Translations under genes and position numbers: made by a program
NCBI GenBank assembly: GCA_027924585.1
Contig: BSBM01000372.1
Location: 32,048,001-32,112,000, forward strand
Length of the DNA stretch: 64,000 nucleotides
Direction of reading: 5' to 3'
DNA from: Larix kaempferi
Taxonomy: Eukaryota; Streptophyta; Pinopsida; Pinales; Pinaceae
In this document: in pieces, positions 23,562 to 35,815 of the stretch
Position numbering within the stretch: the stretch's first letter is position 1
Layout of the letters: each line of letters starts with the position of its first letter
Notes under the pieces: model-generated
What the model saw: the letters and a program-made list of their open reading frames with translations, nothing else
Databases searched by the model: none
Told to the model about the DNA's origin: nothing

Positions 23562-24287
23562 GATGAGATTTGAACTTGCGACCTATGTCTAGTCCCAAGG
23601 ATACCACCTTCAAGCTTGACCTTATCAATCAATTCCCATTGCCATTTCCTCTCATACAACATCCCAAAACCATTTCTCTCGAGACCCACTGTTCATTTAT
23701 TCTGCATGCATTTCACTATGCAACCATCTCAAATTCCCATTGCGTTTTCCATCAATTATTTGATCAATTTAGTATGACCCACATCAGCCGTCCAATGAGT
23801 GTTTCCACGGTCTTCAGTTTCAACCTGGAAACGGTTGATGATTCATGGTATTACATTTCCCTTCGACTGCAAATGACAAACTCATAGTTCACTATTAAGG
23901 TTTGTTAGACAAAGCTGACGGTCAAAGAAATCTTGATAGTGAACTATGAGTTTTCCATATTGCAGCTTAAGGGAAATGTAAATGTAGAATGAATCGTCAC
24001 CGTTGTCAGGATGGAACTCAAGACCGCAGAAACACTCCTCGGACGGCGGGCATGGGTCATATCGAATTGATAAACTAATAGAGGGAAAACACAATGAGAA
24101 TTTGAGACGATTGCATAGTGAAATGCATACACAATGAATCAAGGTTGAATGTGGTAGCCCACCATCTCCCATTGTGAAATGCATGCAGAATGAATCGAGC
24201 TTGAAGGTGGTCGCCCTTGCCAGTTGCACTTCAAGCTTGAAGGTGGTATCCTTGGGACTAGACATAGGTCGTAGGTTCGGATCTCCT
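23562..24287. repeat. Foldback: long imperfect inverted repeat
   Basis: The left arm 23562-23897 pairs with the right arm 23935-24287. Both arms contain GTCCCAAGGATACCACCTTC or its complement near the outer end, and AACTCATAGTTCACTA or its complement at the loop. The loop is about 37 bases. The right arm has an extra 85-base internal duplication near 24150-24235. Both arms have mirrored ORFs, which are by-products. It sits between the two copies of the 650-bp direct repeat. Confidence 0.85.
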
Positions 24288-24534
24288 CAGTTCAGTTCAT
24301 ACCCTGTTATTTTTTCGATGCAAACTATATGTTTTCTTTAATTTGCTGTTGACTTTAATTCCCTAGAGTAGGAGGAGCCATTATGATCAAGTTGCATTCC
24401 TAAAAAAAAGATGAACATTCACAACAAGCAGCATGTCTCTAATTGTTGTCAGTGTATGCTAGCTTAGTTGCAAATATCATGCTTCAGAAGAAGCCAGCCT
24501 TGAATGGTAAATATACCAATTTGGATGGGTTTAA

Positions 24535-25180
24535 TGTGAGGTTAAGAATATTGATTCCAAAGAAATTAAAGAGAAGGTTAAGGATATTGACTCCAGTACA
24601 TCATTTACTCAACCTTTGATGTTATGGAAACTGGAAATTGGTTACAAGGAGCAACCAAAAATCACAACAAGCTCCAAGAAATTGTCAAAATTTAGACAAC
24701 ATGCGAGTGGGTTGTAGAAAGCCAGCATCGTAGCCATTCATTGAGCTCCTCTATGTTTCGAGAATAATTTCATATTCTCTAATGAACAGGGCCAACCATG
24801 TGAAGGTGGAAGCTCTTATTCCCCCCCCCCCTCACATCACTCTCAATTCCCCATACCCAATGCATGTACTTGGAAAAAACAAATATGTGCAAATTCATCC
24901 ATATTTCATCATGAACTTTCATCCATTATTCATTCAATAAATGCTAACATTCACTAAACCATCGTTTCAGTCGATCAACACATTCATTCAATAAAAGATA
25001 ACATTCAATACACCATTCATTAATCATTCAGTCAACACATTCATTCAATAAAAGTTGAAATTCAATGAAGGTAACGGTTTACTACACTGAATCATTAAAA
25101 CATTAGAACATTCATTAAATGATTCATTCATTCATTAGACCAAAAATAGTGGATGATATATTGTTATCAAAAATATTTAG
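24535..25180. repeat. Direct repeat, copy 2 (650 bp)
   Basis: Homologue of 22915-23561. On the minus strand it begins just at the stop codon of the SET/Transposase_24 gene (25179-25177), so it forms the 3' flank and perhaps the poly(A) region of that gene. Confidence 0.85.
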
Positions 25181-28100
25181 ACGCTATTTTTCTCATCCTT
25201 CTTTTTATTAGTTTTTCTTCTCTTGATCAGTGGTATATAATCTATGAGAGGACCATCTACATCATCTAGACTTTCTCTTCCATTTCTTGGTTCTTTAGCA
25301 GGCGCTTTTGGTGATGTTTGCAATATCCAAGCTGATTATTGTTCTAGACTTGGATTTTGCGGCAAGGGGTTCGGATTTGCTGCAACGAAGTGAGAATGTT
25401 ACATCGTTATATTTTGCTATTGTAATGACAAGTTTTTTCATTTAAAAAAATTCATTACGAAGGTGTTTTTTTACCAGGTGTGACCAAATCATGTTGTTGA
25501 TGTTCTTGTCTAGTCTCAACCTGTACAGTTTCACCCTCTACATGCTCTGTAGTTGAAATATGGTGAACTACAATTAATGGTCACCATTTGCAATGTTATA
25601 CATAAAATTGTAGCATATGAATAAATTCATTACCGGGATTTGAAGCTTGATCATTGATTTGTTGTTGTCCCTCCTAAACACTAATGGGATCATTACTTTC
25701 CTGTTAAAAACAGAGTCAATATTTTACATAAAGTATTTGGAACGAAAATATTCCACAAGCGACAAATCGTCATTAAACTATATAAATTCTATATACCTGT
25801 GCACCGGATGGATTGGTACCACAAGACTGTGTTTGCCTAGATAAGCTTCTTCTACGTTCAACAACAACTCCAAAGCCTTCCTGGAAGCCAAGCTTCATGT
25901 CTTCCTCTGTGGGTACTTCATTGAATCGATCGGCCTGCATATTTTCTTATCATTGTTAATTAACATTTTACGATTCAATAAAATGAAAAATAATTTTCAA
26001 TTTATTATTTGTATTCATTGTTGGTTTCTCGAAACTTACAAACCGTGCCGCCAAATTTGAATAACCACCAGGGCCAAGCTTATGTTGACATACTTTTTCT
26101 AGTCTTGCCTTTGTGGCCTTTGATATGTCTGGTAGCCTATGCAAGTGTTGAAATACGTTAGATGTTCCAAGTTTGATATAGAAATCAAGGATAATAAGGT
26201 TTAGAATTACATTGTGGAAATTATTGCATATCTCCCTGTGCCTGGTGTTAGCTTGCCTTCTCTTCTCAGAGCCTTCTCCTTTCCATCTTCCATTAGAGCT
26301 CTCCACTCCATTGTTGGAATCATTGGTGGGCGCTCATACCTATGGTTTCTTTCGAGGTGTGTCCTATATTGGTCTCGGACAACCTTCACATGTTGACAAG
26401 CCTTTTTCAAGACACTGACATGACTGAAGGTTTTCTCCCCGAACATGCCAACCAATCGATTAGTGAGTTCATCTTTTAAATGTTTCGGTTGTCTATCCCA
26501 CCTTGATCAGATGGTGGGCCTGAAGATCTCCAAGCAAAAGTCATTCATATGTTTATAGAAAACATTGTTTCCTGCACAACGATCATGCCATGATCATAAT
26601 TAGTTAATAAAAAACATTTTATTCGGTATATTACAATGAAATTATAAACACTAATTAACCTGATCAACTATGATTAATTACCTGGGATCGTCGGTATCTT
26701 TATTGGGACGAGATCTTCATCCACCAAAAATGTTGTCTCCAGTGTTCCTGTTCTTTTGACACGGGAAGATCCTGAAAATGTAGCTTGTTTGACATCAAAA
26801 TTGATAGGGGACTCGGTGTCGAATCCTTCTTGTGGAGGATCCGTTGTGTGTTGGTCAGTAGCGGCTATTGTGCTCATAGCGGGGGTCCGTGGTGTTTCGG
26901 AACGTGTTGCCGACTATTCGGTCGACAACAATGGTGAAGGATTCGAACTACGTGGAGTCATTTGGTCGTGATGCGAAGTCTCTCCTTGAGCCTCACTAGG
27001 GCCAACACCACCTTGACCAATATTGTGTGGTCCCTTATAATTCTGTAAATACACACCACGTCTTATACGTTCAATACTATCATATAAAAGAGAACATTAT
27101 AAAGATTTAAACGAATTATTCTATGATTCAAGATTCCTCAACTTACTCGCAAGTTATTAGATTTATGTTCCAACAATGCAATCCTTTCTTTAATTGTGCT
27201 TGTCTGTGGAACCTGGATTACTAGAGAAAGGATTTCCGCAGTATATCTATTCAACAATTTCTTTTCCATCTTTAGTGGGTGTGCGGCTTCACCAATTTTT
27301 TCGCAATCGTGAAGCACCTCTGCCACTTCAGGGTCTAACGGAAAATCTTGCGATGCCGATTCATACTGCGATTCACTAGTGGGCTGCAACAAACATATAT
27401 AAAGCACTACTAGGTTCTCTATTGATAGATTTCAAATTTTATATTAACGTATATAACACATCTATCATGATAGATTCACAAAATTACAACACGGTTTACA
27501 TTATCATAACCAAAACCAGTATATCACACGAAAAATACATAACAAAATTAACATTATGCTACATATTATATTGGTACAATTGAAATGAATTATACCTTCG
27601 ATCTCGAGGATCGCGATCCACTCATTGGATTAATGGTCATAGGCGACTTGCCCCGATCTGCTAATATCTGGGAGCTGCCCCTAACAACACTTTAATAAAA
27701 AAACATAGTGAAAGTCACCTAAACGATTCCAAAACTATTCATGAGAAAACACATCAAAAAAATTATTATTCATATTATATTTTTAATATTACAAAGATGT
27801 ATACCAGTTGCATGGACCCTGGTGTGGCCAACCTTACGGAACTGGTCTGCATAAAAAACATAGACTAGAAAATTACGTAAACGAAACCAAAATATTCATT
27901 GAAACATTAATATAATGCTAAAACATTTTGACATATTTTAATTGTACAATTCAAATTAGGTCTACCTGTTGCCTCGAGGGTGTTGTCGTCTGATCAACAT
28001 TCGACAGGTGTATTTCCCGATCAACGTTCTGCATCAAATATAAATTTCATTATAGAAAACAAACCAAGTTATTAATAATGGAAAAACAAAGCAAATAAAA

Positions 28101-29101
28101 ACTCTTTTCTCTTATTATATTTGTACTATTAGAAAGATGTATACCTACTCCGTCGAGGAAGAAGTTCTCCTCCGACCATTTGTTGGCAGGGATTTATCCC
28201 GATCACTGGCCTGCGAAGTAAATATGGGAAATTTAAACGAAATAAACTAACAAAAAATCCTTATGATGTTTAATTTATTACTAAAAGGTTGGGTAAAATG
28301 TTATATAGTAACCTTGTTTGTATCTACTCGGTTGACAGGGTAATTAATAAGCAACTCGTCCCCTACAGATATTGTTTTAATAGCAACTACAAAAACACGG
28401 TTTCCTTCACGCCCCTCAAATTCGCAGTTTGGTTGCTTAATTGTAGACCCTGGTTGTGTACTATTTATAAACCCCGCAATATTCCCTGTGGCCTTTGGCC
28501 TTCCGTCTATGTACAACGATCCTCCTTTATTTTGATTTTTGTCTTTCAATTGTAAATAGTTTGTTGACAATCCATAGCTACGCATACTTTTTGTATATCG
28601 GACAAGGTGCATCCAATCGTTGTAGTTGTATATGGGTCCAACATACTCCATCAATTCTGTACATGTCCCGTAACCGACCAAGATGCAATCCATGGAAAAC
28701 AACCCGAAACCATGTATCGACGACGGTGCAATTCGATATCTCCTCTCGTTCACACAAAAATCAGTGTTCGGTAGAGGAAGATCCTTCGGTACCCATTGTT
28801 TCACTAAATGTCTGTACTTCAAGGGCACCTCTTCATCGTCTTTTGTCTCATCACCATAGGAAAATGCCCCCCCTTGACCGTGAAAAAATTCATTGCGTCT
28901 ATGGAATCTTCTTTTGGTTTTTTGACATCTAGTTGATACAATTATTATAGACCTACTGGATGTCTCACTTTCCTCTAGCCTTTCTAAACTCCCCTATCTC
29001 GAGGAAGACAAATCAGACAAATACCTGTTTGGTTCTACCTGCACCATTGGAAAAAAGTTTAGATTCGACCGCAAGGCATAACGCCTCTTAAAAGTTGACA
29101 T
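25177..29101 (-). pseudogene. CACTA second gene: SET domain fused to Transposase_24 (Ptta/En/Spm)
   Basis: Thirteen minus-strand exons: 29101-28313, 28210-28145, 28028-27966, 27846-27805, about 27689-27596, 27383-27147, 27042-26682, 26571-26232, 26136-26040, 25934-25797, 25700-25634, 25546-25475 and 25379-25177. Nearly all junctions have AG/GT and keep phase; exon 4/5 does not, and the exon 8 donor is AT. Exon 1 encodes a SET domain (residues about 125-257): HGFGLFSMD, LMEYVG, GNIAGFINST, KQPNCEFEG and VGDELLINY. The cysteine of the usual NHSC motif is missing. Exons 8-10 encode the transposase part: ELTNRLVGMFGEKTF, ALRREGKLTPGTGR, KLGPGGYSNLAARF. The last exon ends with a basic KRRKTNKKKDEK tail. 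Predicted length is about 850 residues. Stops: exon 1 (codon 36), 2, 7, 8, 11 and 13. Confidence 0.75.
28313..29101 (-). pseudogene. SET-domain exon of the CACTA second gene
   Basis: Single open exon of 263 codons from ATG 29101 to a GTTACT donor, broken only by TAG at codon 36. SET domains transfer methyl groups from S-adenosylmethionine to lysines, often on histones. Visible parts: a G-F-G loop for the cofactor, a Y-V-G motif, the N-x-x-x-F-I-N pseudoknot strand with S-T in place of H-S-C, and a G-D-E-L-x-x-N-Y end in which the terminal tyrosine is kept. No pre-SET cysteine cluster is present. A TATAAAAGG sequence lies just upstream of the ATG (29107-29115). It may be a promoter element if translation starts further in. 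Confidence 0.8.
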
Positions 29102-30820
29102 GTATCGCCTTTTATAATTTTACTTGATCCTCATTCCCTTTGTCAACATGTGGGAATTCAAGTGATGATCGGAAGACGACCAATTTATCTTTTTTAAGAG
29201 TAGAAAGTCATGCAATATTTATGAGTTGTTTTTTACTATTTGATTTAACACTACATCACACATGTAACACACATGTAGCACACATGAAACACTACACATA
29301 CACGTTACAGGATCTCCTCTAATGCTACAAGTCCTGGCTACTTAATGAAAACTATTTACCACATATTTGATTACCTTAGTGTAGACGTTTCCTGTAATAT
29401 ACTCAGAAGAGTTACTTTCAGAAATGACTGTGCCTCTTAGAGGCCAGTCAACTCTAGGAACCAAGTGACCCTATGATAGGGCTAGTACAAACCAGAGAGA
29501 GAGAGATGACTGGGCTATGGTACGGTCAATCAAAGAAATTCAGTGACGGTAAAAAGGATCAGTACAAAGACCAACCAGTAAGGTACAAGTAAAAAAAAAG
29601 AATGGGTATAAAGACTCACAACCCTTGAGACTAAGGGGGTGTACACTACCTCAAACATGGACAAACTACCATAGTTATAACCATAAGACCAAAAACATAA
29701 AAGGCGGTCCAAATCAATATATGCAATATCTCCTTGTAACTACCTCATATATGCAATAGCTCCTTGTAACTACCTCTTGAAACTCAAATAGTACCACCAA
29801 AAGGTATGATAGCATGCAATCTTCCAAACTAAGGTCAGGAGGGTGGTACGAAGTGGGTATAAAGACACATAACAATTTGGAGAAAGTGGGTGTACCTCAA
29901 ATGTGGACAAACTACCATAGTACCCACAAGACCTAAAACATAAAAGGTGGTACAAATCACATGATATCCCAATATTAGTAAAACGCCCAAAAGGTAAAAG
30001 GCACAGTACCGCAAAAATATTATCGACAAAATGAAAGGACCATAAGACAATCGACCAAGGTGGGGTACAACCATTCATCTCTCTCTCAAATGCACCATTG
30101 TTCCATATAACTTGAAAGAGCATCATCACAGTAAACGAAAAAGTCCACACGGGTGATGTGATCACGTGGTCCTCTAGACTACTCATACGGTCAAGCGTTA
30201 GTGGCTTCATGAAGGGGTGTTCAGTCCCTTCAGAATACCATCTAACTCAACCATCTCGAAGACCTAGGAGAAGAGGACATCACACATCATCAAATAAGTA
30301 TTGGTAACTATCGTGTATGAATTCAAAAACCCTAAAGCAACTGAGTGTGCAGAAGGGGAGCTATGAAAAGACAAGGCTTGCAGGCCAAAAAAACAAGCTC
30401 AAAAAACTATACTGGGACCGATGTCACAGTAAGCAAGCTGAAACAAAAGTGGCCAGAATGCCAACAAGTAGCACTAAAAAGAAAAAGACCCTCTAAAAAG
30501 GTGAAAATGCAAGCAAACTTCCTAACTAGGAGCTGGAGACCTCGACAAATCGTATCCTTCGCAAGGTGATGAAATCCAAGTCGAACAATACGAAGTGAGA
30601 GACCGAATTTGAAGGATATCCCTCTACCGAAAGGGATCCTGGGTAAAAGAGCCCTAGTAGAAAAGTCACTAAGCTACCTTGTTCATGACACGTCGGAAAA
30701 GGTTTTCGGCACTTCTGCCTTATCACCCTTGTATCACTAATATGGTGGTTGGAGAATACAAGGAAGACAATGATCGATGTTGCCTTAGGGCTAAGTGGAG
30801 TGTGACATTCCACATAGTCC
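29102..30820. other. CACTA interior upstream of the SET gene
   Basis: No gene recognised. Two degenerate copies of a 130-base phrase about GGTATAAAGACAC and ACATAAAAGGTGGTACAAAT lie at 29590-29720 and 29840-29960. The promoter of the SET/transposase gene should be near 29100-29400. A short (AC)-rich ACACATGTAGCACACATG tract occurs at 29255-29300. Confidence 0.35.
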
Positions 30821-33168
30821 GTCCGATTTTCGATCTCGTTGTGGTTTAACCCCTGAAACAACAGGAGGCCCCTCCACAAACTGCTGTATGACCGTGTCAA
30901 CAAATACTAGAGGATTTTGGTTCCCTAGAGGACAACAACTATGTCTCAGATGATAATGACAAGGGGGAATTATTTGGATGCCTATCCCCGGTGTCCTACC
31001 TAACTACCAAATTCTTTTGATTTCCTCAAGTGAGGTTATGGTGTGTTTAGTTAGGGGGTGTAAATTTTAGTGGTTGTATTATTCAATCGGGTGATGGAAG
31101 TGAAACTCATGGTGTGATGACTAACTCAAACCATGCAAATGCATATGAATAAAATAAGCCTTTCCTTTCAATGAATGCTAGCTAAGCTAAGGAGAGAGTT
31201 CTTTCAAACTATAACTACTCTTTCAAATTAAATGAATGCAACAAGTGTTCAAGTTCATTCATGGGACCTCAAGGACAGCTTTAGATATACTCAAGTCATG
31301 CAAATGAATTCATCACATAAAACAAAGTGATAATAAACATAAGGAATTGTACATATCCATGTTCATAATTCTCTAGGAACACTTATAACATTCTTCAATC
31401 ATTCTTCACAAAAACATAGGGATAGTAGAAACAATAAACTGCATATAAATCTTCATGAGCTTAATAAAAAACAGTAACCACAACTGGGGAAGCTATACCA
31501 CAACTTGTTTTTTTTATGACTATAAATACAAGAGTATCCTAATCATGAGCAATACATCCTTTACTTTTACATCATGAGCAATACTAATCATTTCCCCTTT
31601 AACTTGCATTGAGTACCTTGACATGAATTCCCCCAAGCTACTATATTCTAAGTGTTAAAGCTGCTACAGTACTACCCTAGTCGAAGACTAAAATTGCCAC
31701 AATCCAAGTCATGATGGTTTGATTGAAGTCTGAAGTATGATGATGCATGCTTACCTTTTATGAATTTACTAACCCTGATCAATGATACAATGAAAGCCAA
31801 TTTTAAGAAGATGAAGACTTTAAAACAAACCATAATAGCCTGAAATACTTCCTAAACCAGAACAACAAAAATGGGTAAGCAAAATCGAAGTTCCGTTTTC
31901 CGTCGAGGTGGCTTACAAATTGATTTAAATTTGACCGCAATGGCACCAACCACAATTTTAGGCCTATATAATTCTGTTCCTTTTATATATATACGTCCGA
32001 TTTTCGATCTCGTTGTGGTTTAACCCCTGAAACAACAGGAGGCCCCTCCACAAACTGGTGTATGACCGTGTCAACAAATACTAGAGGATTTTGGTTCCCT
32101 AGAGGACAACAACTATGTCTCAGATGATAAAGACAAGGGGGAATTATTTGGATGCCTATCCCCGGTGTCCTACCTAACTACCAAATTCTTTTGATTTCCT
32201 CAAGTGAGGTTATGGTGTGCTTAGTTAGGGGGTGTAAATTTTAGTGGTTGTATTATTCAATCGGGTGATGGAAGTGAAACTCATGGTGTGATGACTGAAT
32301 CAAACCATGCAAATGCATATGAATAAAATAAGCCTTTCCTTTCAATGAATGCTAGCTAAGCTAAGGAGAGAGTTCTTTCAAACTATAACTACTCTTTCAA
32401 ATTAAATGAATGCAACAAGTGTTCAAGTTCATTCATGGGACCTCAAGGACAGCTTTAGATATACTCAAGTCATGCAAATGAATTCATCACATAAAACAAA
32501 GTGATAATAAATATAAGGAATTGTACATATCCATGTTCATAATTCTCTAGGAACACTTATAACATTCTTCAATCATTCTTCACAAAAACATAGGGATAGT
32601 AGAAACAATAAACTGCATATAAATCTTCATGAGCTTAATAAAAAACAGTAACCACAACTGGGGAAGCTATACCACAACTTGTTTTTTTTATGACTATAAA
32701 TACAAGAGTATCCTAATCATGAGCAATACATCCTTTACTTTTACATCAGGAGCAATACTAATCATTTCCCCTTTAACTTGCATTGAGTACCTTGACATGA
32801 ATTCCCCCAAGCTACTATATTCTAAGTGTTAAAGCTGCTACAGTACTACCCTAGTTGAAGACTAAAATTGCCACAATCCAAGTCATGATGGTTTGATTGA
32901 AGTATGAAGTATGATGATGCATGCTTACCTTTTATGAATTTACTAACCCTAATCAATGATACAATGAAAGCCAATTTTAAGAAGATGAAGACTTTAAAAC
33001 AAACCATAATAGCCTGAAATACTTCCTAAACCAGAACAACAAAAATGGGTAAGCAAAATCGAAGTTCCGTTTTCCGTCGAGGTGGCTTACAAATTGATTT
33101 AAATTTGACCGCAATGGCACCAACCACAATTTTAGGCCTATATAATTCTGTTCCTTTTATATATATAC
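30821..33168. repeat. Tandem duplication, 2 x 1174 bp
   Basis: 30821-31994 and 31995-33168 are adjacent direct copies with about ten differences seen by eye (under 1%). The first starts with GTCCGATTTTCGATC at 30821 and the second at 31995. Each ends in a TATATATATAC run. No coding region is evident. The high identity says that the duplication is recent relative to the CACTA genes around it. Confidence 0.9.
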
Positions 33169-33273
33169 ATTTCCAATCCGTCAAATGTTTCGTTACTTTG
33201 TACCCTAAGGCCACTTTCTGGAAATTATCATCTTCAAGCAGCCTCGACAGAAAACGAAACTTCGATTTTGCTT
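33049..33273. repeat. Short inverted repeat (39-bp arms)
   Basis: 33049-33088 and 33235-33273 are imperfect reverse complements (AAGCAAAATCGAAGTTCCGT and its partner). The first arm lies in the second tandem unit and the other arm lies outside it. The first tandem unit has the same left arm at about 31875 without an adjacent partner. Confidence 0.7.
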
Positions 33274-34411
33274 ATATCATGATGCTAATGGTGTTATAGG
33301 ATCTATCTCACATGGTTCTACTTCATAATGGGATGGGGCCAATTAATCTTACTTTCAAAACTCATATGGTGGCAATGATTGATACATTCTCATTCCTCAC
33401 ATTCTACACTGCCCAAACTTTTCTAATTGTATGAAAATTGAAGCTTTCAATTTTATCCAAACCATGTAAGGAGAACTTGACCTAATTTCAATTTTTATAA
33501 TCTACATGGAAGGATATGTCAATTTATAGACAGGGCAATTTAATTTATAGACAGGGCAATTTTTAGCCGTAGTATAGTTATCAACCTAATCCTTCGCATA
33601 TCAGGGCAATCTAATTTATAGAGATAGGGCAATTTAAAGAGGATGATGATTTGGTTGACATCCATACCAGATTGATCTTTAATTTTTTGCTGAGTTATTT
33701 AACACGCAGACCGTATGACTTGAATCTGGGTGAGACCCAATTCTGCAACAAATTTCAAAAGATAGAAGAGCAAATTGAACTCACCCATATTGTTTTTCCT
33801 AGCCCCCAAGTAGGATTTATCTATGAAGAAATGGCTATCGGAGATATATAGAGAAAACCTGATCTTGCACTACTCTATGGAGCCTTGACAGGCCCCATGA
33901 AAAAAACTCCAAGTCATATACTCTATGGTGATTTTAGTTTACAAAAATTACTACTTGGGGACTGTTTTGGGACTGAGGTCTGCTCAGGAGAGGCTACGAC
34001 TTGTTATATGAGTTGAAAATTGGGTTAGGTTAGGGTTTGGAGAATAAAATTAAAATATTTATACTTTAATGCATAAATAAATTCCTAAATCAATGCTAGA
34101 AACAAAATAGTACAGTTGTGACAAGGTAATATAAATTTAAACATAATTTTCATCTCTTTCAACTTTAACACTCCCAAAGGTCCCTGTGTTAAAGTTGAAG
34201 TAGACAAGGACAATAAATAACAACAGCATTAAGAAAGTAATGAACAAGTTAAACAGAACTAACAACTAGCATCAGTAATGCTGGTTTAGACCTCCCTTAT
34301 AATCAGATATATTTTTCAATAAACCCTTTCTGCAATAGCTGAAAACCACCAGGGATCAGCAACGTATGCCCCAGCAAGGCCCATAGGCTTAGAGTAGAGG
34401 CCAAATACAGT
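33274..34411. other. CACTA interior without gene
   Basis: AT-rich DNA with no coding signal. The phrase ATAGACAGGGCAATTTAAT is repeated four times with variation at 33520-33640. Confidence 0.3.
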
Positions 34412-34999
34412 TTGGATAGTCATGTTCCTATGGATACTGATTCTGAAGATAAGCATAATGACGGGGTTGGAACTAGTGGATTGTCTCTTGAAAATATGAG
34501 TAATGAACGCTTTCTAAAATTAATCATTTCACATGCCATGGTGTTTGTGCATCTGGCAATGGAAAATCCTGAAACTTGTAGAATATTTGTTGAGTAAAAG
34601 GGCATTGAAGCCCTTATGAGGTTCTTGACTCTTCCAAGTATTCCGCTATCTTCAAAAGGGATGTCTATAGCTGTGCACATGGTTGCAGTTTGCAAAGCAT
34701 TCACACAACAACACTCAGTTGCCCTTGCAAGGGTATTTTGTGCTCATGTGAAGGAACATCTCAAGACTACTTTAAATGTCTTAGATCATGTTGTAGGAAC
34801 TAATTTATTAGCTGCAAAAGATGGACTGAATAGGAAAGTATTTTGGTGCTTGTTTGTGGTACAATTTTTTGTCTTTCTAGTTGATGATACTAAAGAGAAT
34901 CGATGGTTGGTAGCATTAACGGTAGAGTTTGGAAATGATAGCAAGGATGTGCTTCTTGATATTGGGATTATTTGTTGTTTGCTCGGATTGGTACTTTAA
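34412..34999 (+). pseudogene. UPL1/UPL2-like HECT ubiquitin ligase fragment
   Basis: One frame, broken by a TAA at 34595-34597, reads VPMDTDSEDK, then KGIEALMRFLTLPSIPLSSK, MSIAVHMVAVCKAFTQQHS, ARVFCAHVKEHLK and ENRWLVALTVEFGNDSKDVL. This is the N-terminal armadillo-like region of the very large plant UPL1/UPL2 E3 ligases, far from their HECT catalytic domain. It covers about 195 of some 3,600 residues. It is on the opposite strand from the CACTA genes and looks like a captured host fragment or an older gene piece within the element. Exon-intron borders were not worked out. The family assignment is from memory of conserved text; a profile search would settle it. Confidence 0.7.
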
Positions 35000-35329
35000 T
35001 GCAATAATGGAAACCTTAACTTGAGCCTGTGTGAATACAAGTACTCAGTCACAGTGAGAGCTTGGTAACTCTGTTTTATCGGGGTCATTAGTAATAGCCC
35101 CTGGCCCCCCCATTCACCCATCAAACTAAAAAAAACAGTAGATGAAATAAGATAAAAATACCCCAATGTAGATTGAATTAGCAATGAAACCCTCTTAGAA
35201 GATCGAATTAGCAATGAAACCACAGTGATTTGCTACCAAATTTATAAATTTGTCAAATCAAAACAATTTAGGGCTTGGTACTCACGGACGTGGGAGGCAT
35301 TTCCAGCTCTTATAGTTTATTTGCTTGGA

Positions 35330-35640
35330 CTCCAAACCACCTCTCCCAATGCTTTCTTGCTGGGTCACTCCCACTGCTTGGTCGTTGGGCCACTCCCACT
35401 GCTTGGTCGTTGGGCCACTCCCTCTCCCCTGCCACAATCACAAACCGCCTCTCCGGCCACAATCGAACAGTCTAACCCAAATCGATAGTAGGTCCAAATC
35501 GCAGAGGTGCAGGTCCAAATCGCAGAGGCGCAGCTCCAAATCGAGGGTCACTCCAAATCGAGGTCACTCCAAATCGCAGGTCACTCCAAATCAAGGTCAG
35601 TCGAGGTCACTCCAAATCCAAATCGCAGGTTTGTGAAATG
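35330..35640. repeat. Short tandem repeats (26 bp and about 18 bp)
   Basis: GGTCGTTGGGCCACTCCCAC occurs in tandem at 35365-35420. From 35490 to 35630 an irregular TCCAAATCGCAGGTCAC-type unit is repeated about eight times. The ORFs across them are low-complexity artefacts. Confidence 0.75.
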
Positions 35641-35699
35641 CATATGGCCGCTGGCTTTTATATTTGTTCAATATATATGTTATGTAATGTTTGTGTTTT

Positions 35700-35815
35700 G
35701 GTTTTTTTAATTTGTTTTTAATTAAATATATATAACATTATATATAACAATTAAAATTTAATTGTTATATATAATGTTATATATATATATTTAATTAATA
35801 ACAAATTAAAAAACC
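35700..35815. repeat. AT-rich palindrome
   Basis: Two arms of about 55 bases pair almost perfectly around position 35757, with outer ends GGTTTTTTAATTTG and CAAATTAAAAAACC. Only A/T pairs are present in the inner part, so it could extrude as a cruciform or be the remains of a MITE. Confidence 0.85.

Noticed and set aside
23570-24265. Two mirrored ORFs of about 105 and 127 codons starting alike
   Set aside because: They are the two arms of one foldback read in opposite directions.
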